Under the pieces are notes generated by a model. The model saw only the letters and a list, made by a program, of their open reading frames with translations. It was not told the DNA's origin and did not search any database. DNA of 64,000 nucleotides from S015-6 sp964479535 (GTDB lineage: Bacteria > Desulfobacterota > DSWW01). The first letter of the stretch is position 1; every line of letters starts with the position of its first letter. The stretch covers positions 62,001-126,000 of the forward strand of contig CAYZMM010000006.1 in the NCBI GenBank assembly GCA_964479535.1. The letters run 5' to 3'. The translations under genes were made by a program, and so were the position numbers. This document shows positions 27,840 to 36,105 of this stretch, piece by piece.

Positions 27840-28633
27840 GACGATCACGTGAGGGAGTGGCAAGGAAAAGCAAAGGGATGCTCGAAGGTAGGGTTGCAGT
27901 CGTGACGGGAGCGGCCTCAGGGATCGGCAGGGCAACAGCGCTCGCTTATGCCCGTGAAGGGGCGAAGGTTGTCGTATCCGATATCAACGAAAAGGGATTG
28001 GCCGAAACAGCGGATGCAGTTCGTGGGGAAGGACCGGACGTGCTGGCTGTAAAGACCGATGTCAGCGATGCATCGGAATGTGCGGATCTTGTGGAGAGCA
28101 CGATCAAGGCCTTCGGCAGGATCGATGCAGCCTGCAACAACGCCGGTATTGCGGATCCGACCGTCCCCCTGGCCGAGATTGGGCTGGATCAATGGGCGAA
28201 AACGATCGCCGTGAATCTTTCGGGCGTGTTCTACTGTCTTAAATACGAAATCAAGGCGATGCTGCAAAACAAGACGGGCTCGATCGTCAACATCTCTTCG
28301 GGTGCCGGACGGATCATGCTGCCCGGAGGGGGGCATTATGTGGCGGCCAAGCACGGGGTGGTGGGACTCACGAAGGCGGCCGCTGTCGAATACGCGCGGG
28401 ACGGTATTCGTGTGAACGTCATCGGACCCGGCGCGATCGAGACCCCTATCCTGTCGGCTCTTCCCGAGGAATTGCTCCAGGGCGTAGTGACAGTGACGCC
28501 CATAGGCCGGATGGGACGGCCCGGAGAGGTGGCGGAGGCGGTGGTCTGGTTGAGTTCGGATCGGGCATCCTTCGTCACCGGAACCTATCTTGCGGTGGAC
28601 GGGGGGTTGTCCTGGCGCAATGAAGTTTCATAA
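27836..28633 (+). CDS. Short-chain dehydrogenase/reductase (SDR)
   Basis: 265 aa from the ATG overlapping the CooC stop (ATGA), or 251 aa from ATG 27878, which is the family's usual beginning (LEGRVAVVTGAASGIGRATA). Classical SDR signature: TGAASGIG cofactor loop, ADVSDAS-type Asp replaced by KTDVSDAS, NNAGI, catalytic Ser in NISSGAG, YVAAK (Tyr-x3-Lys) and the PG motif VIGPGAIETPI. FabG-like. Likely oxidises or reduces a hydroxyacyl- or oxoacyl-CoA intermediate of the same pathway. Confidence 0.9.
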   Translation: MRRSREGVARKSKGMLEGRVAVVTGAASGIGRATALAYAREGAKVVVSDINEKGLAETADAVRGEGPDVLAVKTDVSDASECADLVESTIKAFGRIDAACNNAGIADPTVPLAEIGLDQWAKTIAVNLSGVFYCLKYEIKAMLQNKTGSIVNISSGAGRIMLPGGGHYVAAKHGVVGLTKAAAVEYARDGIRVNVIGPGAIETPILSALPEELLQGVVTVTPIGRMGRPGEVAEAVVWLSSDRASFVTGTYLAVDGGLSWRNEVS

Positions 28634-28673
28634 ATACTGCAAACAAAAGTTCGCAATCAAAAAGGTGCATGCC

Positions 28674-28847
28674 ATGAATGACGTCTATTCCAGACTCAGG
28701 GAATTCACGCACACCTTGCCGGAACGTTATCCCCTGACCGGGGTCAAGATGAAAATCCTAAACAAGCTCTTTTCCCCCGAGGACAGCCGTAAGATAGAAC
28801 ACGGCGAAACCTTCCTGCAATATGTGCACCGATATTTCGGCATTTAG
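28674..28847 (+). pseudogene. N-terminal fragment of a 4Fe-4S-protein-like gene
   Basis: A 57-aa open frame (MNDVYSRLREFTHTLPERYP, then MKILNKLFSPED). Its first 40 residues resemble the helical N-terminus of ferredoxin-like 4Fe-4S proteins that read '(V)YxRLxxHLxxLPxGYPxT...LxILKRLFTPEEA'. The rest of such a protein, including all cysteine motifs, is missing. The last codons fall inside the type A operator at 28829, so the gene appears cut where the regulatory region begins. An AAGGTG precedes the ATG, so a peptide could still be made. Assignment is tentative. Confidence 0.4.
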
Positions 28848-28860
28848 GCCGACATTTCGG
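28829..28860. promoter_or_regulatory. Paired activator-binding site, type A (copy 3)
   Basis: The best-conserved copy: CCGATATTTCGG (28829-28840) and CCGACATTTCGG (28849-28860), 20 bp apart. The outer flanks TGCA...TGCA make the whole 40 bp an imperfect palindrome as well. It ends 78 bp before a sigma-54 promoter. Confidence 0.8.
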
Positions 28861-28936
28861 TGCATGCTTCCATCAACGCTTCCCCAATTCAGCTATAAGG
28901 TACTGATTCCTAATCATATTGGATCGGGGTGAGGGT

Positions 28937-28952
28937 TGGCGTAGATTTTGCT
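28937..28952 (+). promoter_or_regulatory. Sigma-54 promoter of the ligase/beta-oxidation genes
   Basis: TGGCGTAGATTTTGCT, GG at 28938 and GC at 28950. Transcription would start near 28964, about 64 nt before the STAS-like gene. Confidence 0.83.
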
Positions 28953-29027
28953 GACCAGTGTAAACCATGTAGCCCTCTAACCAGAAGAAGGCGGCCGGGA
29001 TGGCCCCCTACCTACGGATGGAGGCAA

Positions 29028-29291
29028 ATGCTCCGCATCAGCGAGAAAGTCGGCGAGGATTCTGTCCATGTGCGCGTCGAGGGCGTCTTGGATAATGAAT
29101 CGGTTTCGCTTTTAAGTGATGTTTGTAGCCGCCACCTTGAGACGAGCGAAAGAATCATCCTGAACCTGGGTGGCTTGGTGGATATTTCACGGGAAGGAGT
29201 TGAATTCCTGCGGAAGAGCGCCGAAAGGGTTCTGATTGTCGATGCTCCACAGTTCGTGATGCTGTCGGTTCGCGGCCCGCGCATTACCTAG
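29028..29291 (+). CDS. Small STAS-like (anti-sigma antagonist-type) protein
   Basis: 87 aa from ATG 29028 (GGAGG just upstream). The order is beta-strand, beta-strand (SVHVRVEGVLDNESVSLL), helix, strand (RIILNLGGLVDISREGVEFL), helix, strand: a compact STAS-like fold, with the L-x-L-x-x-x-x-x-I-S/D-x-x-G motif typical of anti-sigma-factor antagonists. Small single-domain STAS proteins are often found near large sigma-54 activators. The frame continues upstream to 28929 but that part crosses the promoter. It may feed back on the TPR/GAF activators. First gene behind the type A promoter. Confidence 0.6.
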   Translation: MLRISEKVGEDSVHVRVEGVLDNESVSLLSDVCSRHLETSERIILNLGGLVDISREGVEFLRKSAERVLIVDAPQFVMLSVRGPRIT

Positions 29292-29307
29292 CCAGGGAGG
29301 AGAAAAA

Positions 29308-30885
29308 GTGAAGGTCAATTTCGGTCAGCAGATGCTCCACGTCGCCACACGCTTTGCCGACAAGGAAGCCCTGGTCAATATCGAACGCGGGAGGCGGTAT
29401 ACCTTCATGGAACTCCACCTCTTAACGAACAAGATCGCCAACATGCTCTTGAACCGCTTCGGTCTAAGGAGGGGAGATACGTATCTGAACATACTGGAGA
29501 ATGACAGCATCAGTCTTGTTCATCTGTGGACAATCTTCAAGGGGGAGGCTACGTGCGCATGGACCAACTATCACGATTCCATTGATGAACACCTCTGGCA
29601 AGTCGACTTGGCAAAACCGAAATTGGTATTCCTGGAGGCCTCTCTCGTCGACAAATACTACGACGAGTTGCGATCCCGGCGGATTGAAATCGTCTCCATG
29701 GACCCCCCGGCCAAGGAGCGGGAAGGAGTGCACAGTTTCTGGGATTTGGTCCGAGAGGCGTCGGACGCCGAACCTGGGGTGGAGCATGAGCGAGACAAGG
29801 ATGTGCTACTCTTTCGCTTCACGGGCGGCACAACGGGCAAGGGCAAGTGCGCCATGTATACAATCGGGAACTGGGAAGGCCAACGGGCGATCTACTACGC
29901 TCTTCCGGAACCGCTCTTTGGGCCTGATATGAGGTTTCTTCACATTGCACCCATGAGCCATGGGGGCGGCCTGTTTGTCCTTGTGAACTTCTTCAAAGGC
30001 GCGTGCCAGCTTACGCAGAATGCGTCCGACATCAGACAATTCTGTGCCAATATACAGGCCGAGAGGATAACTTCAACCGCGCTGGTGCCCACCATTCTGT
30101 ACAGGCTCCTGGAGCTAAAGGAGTCGCGCGACTACGATCTCTCAAGTTTGTCCACCGTCTTCTACGGGGCCGCTCCCATGAGCCCGGCGAGGCTCGGGAA
30201 ATTACAGGAAAGGTTCGGTAATGTCTTCGTCCAGATGTACGGATCGACGGAGTGCCCGGCACCAAGCACTGCATTGGGAAAGGCGGACCATGTCGTCCAG
30301 AACGATGATGACATGAAGCGCGTTGCATCGTCTGGGAATGTAAGCCCGGGGGTAGAGTTGAAGATCGCCGACGAGAGTGGGAACCAGGTGCCGATGAATG
30401 AGGTTGGTGAAATATGGCACCGGTCGGCTGCTGTCATCTCAGGCTATTATGACAATCCTGAAGCCACCGACGCAGAGTTTCAGGAGGGATGGTGGAAATC
30501 CGGCGACATGGGATACATGGACGAGAAGGGATACCTGTACATCGTGGACCGCAAGAAGGACATGATTATCACGGGCGGCTTCAACGTCTATGCGGTTGAG
30601 GTCGAAAACGCGTTAGACTCTCATCCCGCAGTCTTACTGTCCGCTGTTGTGGGCGTTCCCCACCAGGACTGGGGTGAACAGGTGCTCGCGGAAGTGGTGC
30701 TGAGAGAGGGGGAGTCAGTCGAGCCCTCTGCGTTGATCGCTCACGTGAAGGAGAAAATCGGGAGTTACAAGGCGCCCAAGTCGATTCGATTTGTCACGGA
30801 ACTTCCGGTAAGCGCCGTTGGCAAGGTGCTCAGAAGAAAGGTGCGGGAGAAATACTGGATGGCTGAGGAGCGCAAGGTGCACTGA
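29308..30885 (+). CDS. AMP-dependent acyl-CoA synthetase/ligase 1
   Basis: 525 aa ANL-superfamily enzyme forming acyl-CoA from acid, ATP and CoA. It shows FTGGTTGKGKCAMYT (P-loop), YGAAPMSPARL, the adenylate motif MYGSTECPAPS, SGDMGYMDEKGYLYIVDRKKDMIITGG (hinge region) and GKVLRRKVRE with the C-terminal catalytic Lys context. The GTG start at 29308 follows GGGAGGAGAAAAA. It probably activates the incoming substrate or an intermediate. Substrate not predictable; not obviously a benzoate ligase. Confidence 0.9.
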   Translation: MKVNFGQQMLHVATRFADKEALVNIERGRRYTFMELHLLTNKIANMLLNRFGLRRGDTYLNILENDSISLVHLWTIFKGEATCAWTNYHDSIDEHLWQVDLAKPKLVFLEASLVDKYYDELRSRRIEIVSMDPPAKEREGVHSFWDLVREASDAEPGVEHERDKDVLLFRFTGGTTGKGKCAMYTIGNWEGQRAIYYALPEPLFGPDMRFLHIAPMSHGGGLFVLVNFFKGACQLTQNASDIRQFCANIQAERITSTALVPTILYRLLELKESRDYDLSSLSTVFYGAAPMSPARLGKLQERFGNVFVQMYGSTECPAPSTALGKADHVVQNDDDMKRVASSGNVSPGVELKIADESGNQVPMNEVGEIWHRSAAVISGYYDNPEATDAEFQEGWWKSGDMGYMDEKGYLYIVDRKKDMIITGGFNVYAVEVENALDSHPAVLLSAVVGVPHQDWGEQVLAEVVLREGESVEPSALIAHVKEKIGSYKAPKSIRFVTELPVSAVGKVLRRKVREKYWMAEERKVH

Positions 30886-30935
30886 AATGTAGGAAGAAAA
30901 GGGGCAGCTCATATTCCCAAGGGAGGCACATATAG

Positions 30936-32069
30936 ATGGAGTTGTGTCAAGAACACGCCATGATGCGAGACACAGTTAGAGAGTTTACGCAAAAAGAAAT
31001 CATTCCCATTGCCGAAAAGATGGATAAAGAGGAGTACTTCCCTGAGTATCTTTTTCAGAAGTGGGCGGATCTGGGAATCCTCGGGGTGACCATCCCAAAG
31101 GAGTACGGAGGGATCGGCAGTGACGCCCTGGCCCAACTGATCATAGCAGAGGAACTAGCAAAAGGAAGTGCCGGCATTGCCGTCACCTACGTGAGTCACG
31201 CCAATCTCTGTGTTCACAATCTCTACTCTCACGGTAGTAATGAACAACGCAAGAAGTACTTACCACCCCTATGTAAAGGGAAGAACGTGGGGGCTCTGGC
31301 GATGACGGAACCGGGTGCCGGCTCTGACGCCGTGAGCATCCAGACCTCCGCCGTTCGAGACGGTGATGCCTATCTTCTTAACGGTACCAAGATGTTCATT
31401 ACGAACGCTCCTATTGCCAACACCATGATCGTGTATGCCAAGACGGATAAAGCCAGGCCCGTGAAAGGCGTTACAGCCTTCATCGTGGAGAACACCTTTG
31501 AGGGGTATCGCGTATCCCGCAAGTTGCAGAAGATGGGATGCCGATCATCACCGACGGGTGAGGTCGTTCTTGATAACTGCAGGGTGCCTGCAGAGAACGT
31601 CCTTGGAGAAGAGAACAAGGGCATTGCCGTAATGATGTCGGGCTTGGACATAGAGCGGGTGGTCCTAGCCGGTGTGAGCCTCGGCCTTGCTCAGGCTGCT
31701 TTTGCTGACTCTTTGAGGTACTCCCAACAGAGGGAACAGTTTGGACAGCCCATTTCTCAGTTTCAATTAATTCAAGCAAAGCTTGCTGATATGTATACGG
31801 GTATCGAGGCGGCTCGCCACTTAGCCTACGATGTAGCCAAAAGGACTCCAAAGGAGAAGCGCCTGAGGAAGGAGTCGGCGGCCGCGGCGCTCTTTGCGGC
31901 TGAGATGGCTACAAAGGTCTCTCTGGAAGCGGTCCAGATTCATGGGGGCTATGGGTGCATGCTTGAGTTCCCTGTAAACCGGTATTTGCGGGATGCCAAA
32001 ATCTGTGAAATCGGTGGTGGAAGCTCGGAAATCAGGCGTCTTCTCATTGCGAGGGAGCTACTCAGGTAA
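30936..32069 (+). CDS. Acyl-CoA dehydrogenase, isovaleryl-CoA dehydrogenase type
   Basis: 377 aa flavoprotein that introduces an alpha,beta double bond into an acyl-CoA. It has ACAD motifs ALAMTEPGAGSDA, FITNAPIAN, REQFGQPISQFQ and IHGGYGCMLEFPVNRYLRDAKI. The usual catalytic Glu in the 'YEGT' position is replaced (IGGGSSEIRR), but the helix-G motif MMSGLDIERVVLAG carries the Glu used by isovaleryl-CoA and long-chain dehydrogenases, so the enzyme should be active and of IVD type. That suggests a branched-chain or isoprenoid substrate. GGGAGG precedes ATG 30936. Electron-transfer flavoprotein genes are not in the window. Confidence 0.92.
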   Translation: MELCQEHAMMRDTVREFTQKEIIPIAEKMDKEEYFPEYLFQKWADLGILGVTIPKEYGGIGSDALAQLIIAEELAKGSAGIAVTYVSHANLCVHNLYSHGSNEQRKKYLPPLCKGKNVGALAMTEPGAGSDAVSIQTSAVRDGDAYLLNGTKMFITNAPIANTMIVYAKTDKARPVKGVTAFIVENTFEGYRVSRKLQKMGCRSSPTGEVVLDNCRVPAENVLGEENKGIAVMMSGLDIERVVLAGVSLGLAQAAFADSLRYSQQREQFGQPISQFQLIQAKLADMYTGIEAARHLAYDVAKRTPKEKRLRKESAAAALFAAEMATKVSLEAVQIHGGYGCMLEFPVNRYLRDAKICEIGGGSSEIRRLLIARELLR

Positions 32070-32085
32070 CGGATGGAGGGATGTC

Positions 32086-32205
32086 ATGATACTTCGTACA
32101 GGGCCCTACTTTGACGACGTTGAAGTGGATGAAGAGATCATCACAGATAGACCACATACAGTTAGCCGGATTTTGGCACGCCCGTTGCCGGCTAGGGATA
32201 CCTGA
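32086..32205 (+). pseudogene. MaoC-like dehydratase, N-terminal fragment
   Basis: A 39-codon frame beginning MILRTGPYFDDVEVDEEIIT, then RPHTVS. This matches the usual start of MaoC/hot-dog hydratases (YFEDFEVGDEITTPGRTVTEADI). The frame then breaks into unrelated residues and a stop; the catalytic Asp/His region is absent. The next open frame starts immediately after the TGA. Confidence 0.5.
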
Positions 32206-32574
32206 ATGCCTACCCGAAAACCGGAGGTTTCCTTGCCGCTCCAGGGGGACAAGCTCATCGTCGCAAATTTCAGCGGTTTTTTCGGCGACAGATTCGATGC
32301 CGCCCGGGAGATGATCGAAGGCGGACCCATCGACGTGCTGACCGGAGACTACCTGGCCGAGCTGACCATGGCCATCCTTCTCAAACAGACCTTCAAGGAC
32401 CCGAACAAGGGGTATGCCCACACCTTTCTCAAACAGATGGAACAGGTGATGGGGCCATGTCTGGACTCGGACAAAGAGAACCCGTCCGGCAACGAAGAGG
32501 CGTATGCCTATCTGCGCATGTCTGTCATGGACCCGGACCCGAAGGTGGATATTCCGAAATCGCTGATCGCATAG
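32206..32574 (+). pseudogene. AtuA-like (DUF1446) gene with internal deletion
   Basis: 122 aa. Residues 16-65 read LIVANFSGFFGDRFDAAREM, then IEGGPIDVLTGDYLAELTMA, the strongly conserved N-terminus of acyclic terpene utilisation AtuA/DUF1446 proteins. From about residue 95 the sequence (EEAYAYLRMSVMDPDPKVD) resembles the C-terminal domain of the same family. Several hundred residues between are missing, so this looks like an in-frame internal deletion of a gene normally around 450-600 aa. It may be translated but is unlikely to keep function. Confidence 0.6.
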
Positions 32575-32660
32575 AGAAGGTGGTCCCATGGGACAATCGG
32601 AGACTCTCTTTCCAGGATTTTGCTCAAGTAACCTTAACCGTAACCAAGGAGGGACAGGCT

Positions 32661-34007
32661 ATGTCACGCCCGATACAGACCATACAGGCTGACGTGGTGA
32701 TTGCAGGCTCAGGACCGGGCGGGGCAACCATGGCCCGCGAGCTGAGCAAGAAGGGAAAGAAGGTCGTTCTCTGCGAGGCGGGGAAATACCATCAGCGACT
32801 CGGCCAGAACACCTTAATGCTTCTCGGCATGATGGACAATATGGGCCTGACCTTCTCCAAGGAGGGGACCTGGGTGCTGAGACCCAAGACCGCGGGCGGC
32901 GCCTCGGTCGTCTTTTGCGGTGCTGCATTCCGTCCGCCGCCCTGGCTCAAGGAGAAATACGGAATCGACCTGGACGAAGAGGTCGACGAACTGTACAAGG
33001 GGATCCCGATCCAGGCTCTCCCGGACAAGCTCGTCGGACCGGCCGCCCGCACGATCATGCAGGCCGCCCAGGACGTTGGACACGACTGGAACCTGATCGA
33101 CAAGTGGATCCGGCCGGAGAAGTGCAAGCAGAATTGCGGCAAATGCGGTCTCGGCTGCCCCACGGGAGCGAAGTGGTCGGCCCGGGAGTATATAGAAGAG
33201 GCGAGAAAAAACGGGGCCGATCTGCTTCTGAAGACAAAGGTGGACAGGGTGCTTACCGAAGGCGGCAAGGCCGTGGGCGTCAGGGCCAAGGGCCCTCAGG
33301 GCTGGATGGACATTCTGGCAGAGACAGTAATCCTGTCCGCCGGAGGGCAGGGAACGCCTCCGATCCTCCACCGTTCGGGCATTTATGATGCTGGACAGGG
33401 CTTCTTTGTCGATCCGCTGTGGTTTGTGGGGGGCCCCAGCAACATTCAGGGCTCCATCTACGATGTCCCGATGACTGCCGGCATGAATCTGGCCGAGGAC
33501 GGCATCCTTATGACCGACCTGATGACGCCCCCTACGATGTATGCAGGCAGCCTGGCTTTTGCGGGCCAGAAGGGGATCATGTCTCTGCCTAAGGTTCTCA
33601 AGTACAAGAAGACGCTCAGCATCATGATCAAGGTGCGAGACGGTCTGGACGGAAGGATCAATCTGGACGAGTCGTTCTCCAAGCCGATCGACTACGACAC
33701 CTGGTGGAAGCTGAACAAGGGGGCGGTTCTCGCTGAAGAGATCCTGATGAAGGCCGGAGTGAAGCGGGACGATCTGGTGACAACATGCGTCATAGCGGCC
33801 CATCCGGGAGGCACGGTTCGGATCGGCGAGCTTCTTGATAAGGATTGCCAGACACCGATTCAGAACTGTTACTGCATGGATACCACGATCATTCCCGAGC
33901 CCTGGGGCCTGCCACCCACGGTGACGGTCGTGGCCATGGCGAAGCGCCTGGCCAAACATCTAACCGTGCCGGCCGAGGCAAAGGTAGCCGCCCAGGAACC
34001 GGCTTGA
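32661..34007 (+). CDS. GMC-type FAD-dependent oxidoreductase
   Basis: 448 aa. N-terminal FAD-binding Rossmann motif VVIAGSGPGGATMARELSKK; C-terminal GMC signature (TCVIAAHPGGTVRIGE, then TIIPEPWGLPPTVTVVAMAKRLA). A cysteine-rich patch CKQNCGKCGLGCPTG near residue 155 is seen in a subset of alcohol-oxidising GMC proteins. Predicted to oxidise an alcohol or reduce an enone on a hydrophobic substrate. The start is ATG 32661 after AGGAGGGACAGG; the open frame upstream overlaps the AtuA-like remnant and is not coding. Confidence 0.85.
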   Translation: MSRPIQTIQADVVIAGSGPGGATMARELSKKGKKVVLCEAGKYHQRLGQNTLMLLGMMDNMGLTFSKEGTWVLRPKTAGGASVVFCGAAFRPPPWLKEKYGIDLDEEVDELYKGIPIQALPDKLVGPAARTIMQAAQDVGHDWNLIDKWIRPEKCKQNCGKCGLGCPTGAKWSAREYIEEARKNGADLLLKTKVDRVLTEGGKAVGVRAKGPQGWMDILAETVILSAGGQGTPPILHRSGIYDAGQGFFVDPLWFVGGPSNIQGSIYDVPMTAGMNLAEDGILMTDLMTPPTMYAGSLAFAGQKGIMSLPKVLKYKKTLSIMIKVRDGLDGRINLDESFSKPIDYDTWWKLNKGAVLAEEILMKAGVKRDDLVTTCVIAAHPGGTVRIGELLDKDCQTPIQNCYCMDTTIIPEPWGLPPTVTVVAMAKRLAKHLTVPAEAKVAAQEPA

Positions 34008-34039
34008 TTCGCAGGCAAGAAGGTGCGACCGACGCAGCC

Positions 34040-34067
34040 GGGAGCCGGGGATTTGTCTCCGGCTCCC
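34040..34067 (+). terminator. Hairpin downstream of the GMC gene
   Basis: A perfect 9-bp stem, GGGAGCCGG / CCGGCTCCC, with a 10-nt loop, 33 bp after the GMC stop. There is no T-run after it, so it may attenuate or protect the mRNA rather than terminate fully. Confidence 0.5.
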
Positions 34068-34101
34068 TATACACAGCTGGAAACCAACCCCAACTCCTCG
34101 C

Positions 34102-34263
34102 ATGAAGGATGCACGTGGACAAATCTGCAGCGAGCACCAACTAGACTCCACGACGAAGAAACCGGACAAAGGGATTCAGGTCTGGTGCTACCCGGTGAAG
34201 AACCAGCGGGACAAAACGGTGAGGGTGTTTGACTACAGGTGGATGTTCCAAATGCGGGTCTGA
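34102..34263 (+). CDS. Small unidentified ORF upstream of ligase 2
   Basis: 53 aa, from ATG 34102 to TGA 34263, ending 18 bp before the ligase start. The C-terminal half (GIQVWCYPVKNQRDKTVRVF, then DYRWMFQMRV) has protein-like strand composition, but there is no good ribosome-binding site and no family was recognised. It could be the tail of a lost gene or a real small protein. Confidence 0.3.
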   Translation: MKDARGQICSEHQLDSTTKKPDKGIQVWCYPVKNQRDKTVRVFDYRWMFQMRV

Positions 34264-34281
34264 TACGAAAGAGAGCAGGCT

Positions 34282-35856
34282 ATGATAGCGTGGACCATCG
34301 GCGAGCTGTATGATCGTTGTGTGGATTCCTTCAAGCCCAGGATTGCCATCACATACAGGGACCAGTCCTATACATACGAGGAAATGGGGCGAAAAGCCGA
34401 TTGCCTGGTAAACGCTCTTCAAAGCCTCGGCTTGCGAAAAGGGGATACGGTTTCCTTCCTGATGGCAAACTGCCCCGAGTATGTTTTTTCTGAAATTGCC
34501 GTCGCCAAAAGGGGCTGTGTTCGCGTACCCCTGGCCGTGCTCCTGCGTTCGACGGACCACATCTACATGATGAATCAGGCAGAGAGCAGCGCCCTGATCT
34601 ACCATGAATCGATGACCTCCCGGGTCAAGGAGATGATCCCCCAACTGGAGACGGTCAAGCACTTCATTTGTGTGGGCCGGGACGCCGCTTCCGTGATGGA
34701 GGGGCATCTTCATTTCCAAAGCCTCATCGAATCCTCATCGCCTTCCCACGAGGAAGTGCCGATCGATCCGGAAGACCTGGTGGGGATCTACTATACCGGC
34801 GGGACCACGGGAAAACCGAAAGGCGTCATGCTTTCCCACAGGGCCTGGGTGTACACGGTCCTGATGGAAATGCTCGAACTCGGGCTCGGCTGGGAGGAGG
34901 TGTTCGTCTATCCCACGCCCCTCACGCATGCCGGCGGCTGTTTCATGCTTCCCGTTCTTCTGCGCAAGGGCAGAATCGTGATCGTCGATCACTTCGACCC
35001 GAAGCTGCTTCTCGAAACCATGGAGAAGGAAAAGGTAACAGCCACCTTTCTCGTGCCGACCATGATCTACGTTCTGCTGGATACCCCGGATCTCGAGGCA
35101 TATGATCTGCGGCACCTCAAGAACATCATCTACGGTGCTTCGCCCATAGCACCGGAGCGTCTCAAGCAGGCGCTCGAGACCTTCGGCCCGGTCATGACAC
35201 AGCTCTTCGGCCAGACAGAAGCGCCCATGATGATAAGCGTCCTGTCGCGAGAGGAACACGTGGTGGCCGACCCGGAAAGAGAAAGGCAAGTCTTGAGTTC
35301 CGCCGGAAGACCGACGTTTCATACGCAGGTGAAACTCCTGGATGATGAGGGCAGGGAGGTAGAACGCGGAAATGCCGGAGAAGTCGTCGTACGTTGCGCC
35401 AACGTGATGCACGGCTATTTCAAGAATCCGGAGGCCACGGCAGAGACCCTCCGTGATGGATGGCTGCATACGGGCGACATAGCCAAACAGGACGAGGAAG
35501 GCTTCCTATATATCGTGGACAGGAAAAAGGACATGATCGTCAGTGGCGGATTCAATGTCTACCCGCGGGAGATCGAAGATGTCCTGTTCGAGCATCCCGT
35601 GGTGAAGGGTGCGGCGGTCGTTGGCGTTCCCCATGAGAAGTGGGGAGAAGAGGTGAAAGCGATCGTCACACTCCATGAGGGCAAGACGGTCACCGAGGAG
35701 GAGCTGATCCGGTTCGTCAAGGAGCGGAAAGGAAGTCTCATGGCTCCGAAGACCGTCGAATTCTGGGACGAGATCCCGTTGACGAACCTCGGCAAGCTGG
35801 ACAAGAAGGCGATTAAGGCGAAATTCTGGGGAAAGCAGGATCGGATGGTTTCCTGA
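34282..35856 (+). CDS. AMP-dependent acyl-CoA synthetase/ligase 2
   Basis: 524 aa ANL ligase, only distantly similar to ligase 1. Motifs: YYTGGTTGKPKGVMLSHRAW, YGASPIAPERLK, LFGQTEAPMM, GWLHTGDIAKQDEEGFLYIV followed by DRKKDMIVSGGFNVYPREIE and TNLGKLDKKAIK with the C-terminal Lys. Cytosolic formation of acyl-CoA from a carboxylic acid. Its presence beside a second ligase suggests two acids enter the pathway, or one ligase reactivates a released intermediate. Confidence 0.92.
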   Translation: MIAWTIGELYDRCVDSFKPRIAITYRDQSYTYEEMGRKADCLVNALQSLGLRKGDTVSFLMANCPEYVFSEIAVAKRGCVRVPLAVLLRSTDHIYMMNQAESSALIYHESMTSRVKEMIPQLETVKHFICVGRDAASVMEGHLHFQSLIESSSPSHEEVPIDPEDLVGIYYTGGTTGKPKGVMLSHRAWVYTVLMEMLELGLGWEEVFVYPTPLTHAGGCFMLPVLLRKGRIVIVDHFDPKLLLETMEKEKVTATFLVPTMIYVLLDTPDLEAYDLRHLKNIIYGASPIAPERLKQALETFGPVMTQLFGQTEAPMMISVLSREEHVVADPERERQVLSSAGRPTFHTQVKLLDDEGREVERGNAGEVVVRCANVMHGYFKNPEATAETLRDGWLHTGDIAKQDEEGFLYIVDRKKDMIVSGGFNVYPREIEDVLFEHPVVKGAAVVGVPHEKWGEEVKAIVTLHEGKTVTEEELIRFVKERKGSLMAPKTVEFWDEIPLTNLGKLDKKAIKAKFWGKQDRMVS

Positions 35857-36105
35857 GGCCGCGAGCCTTGTTTCAAACTTAGAAGAGACGGGATCTTTTC
35901 TGTTCAAAAAGTACACGGGTTGTCGATATCAGGCCACATGTGGATTGAGGATGAAACATGGTGCCGTCATGCTGCAAAGTTGAATGCTCCGGGATAGGGG
36001 GAAACGGCCAAATCTGTTTGTTAAAAGCACTATCATGCAGTATCGATGCCGTAGGGATAGGAACGACGGAGACAAGGCATGAAAGCCGTACGGAGGAGAC
36101 AAGCA
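35857..36105. other. Intergenic region before the thiolase set
   Basis: 249 bp without a gene. It contains a perfect 10-bp palindrome, CCACATGTGG, near 35933. No GG-N10-GC promoter or type A/B operator was found, so the downstream genes are either read through from the ligase or use an unrecognised promoter. Confidence 0.4.
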
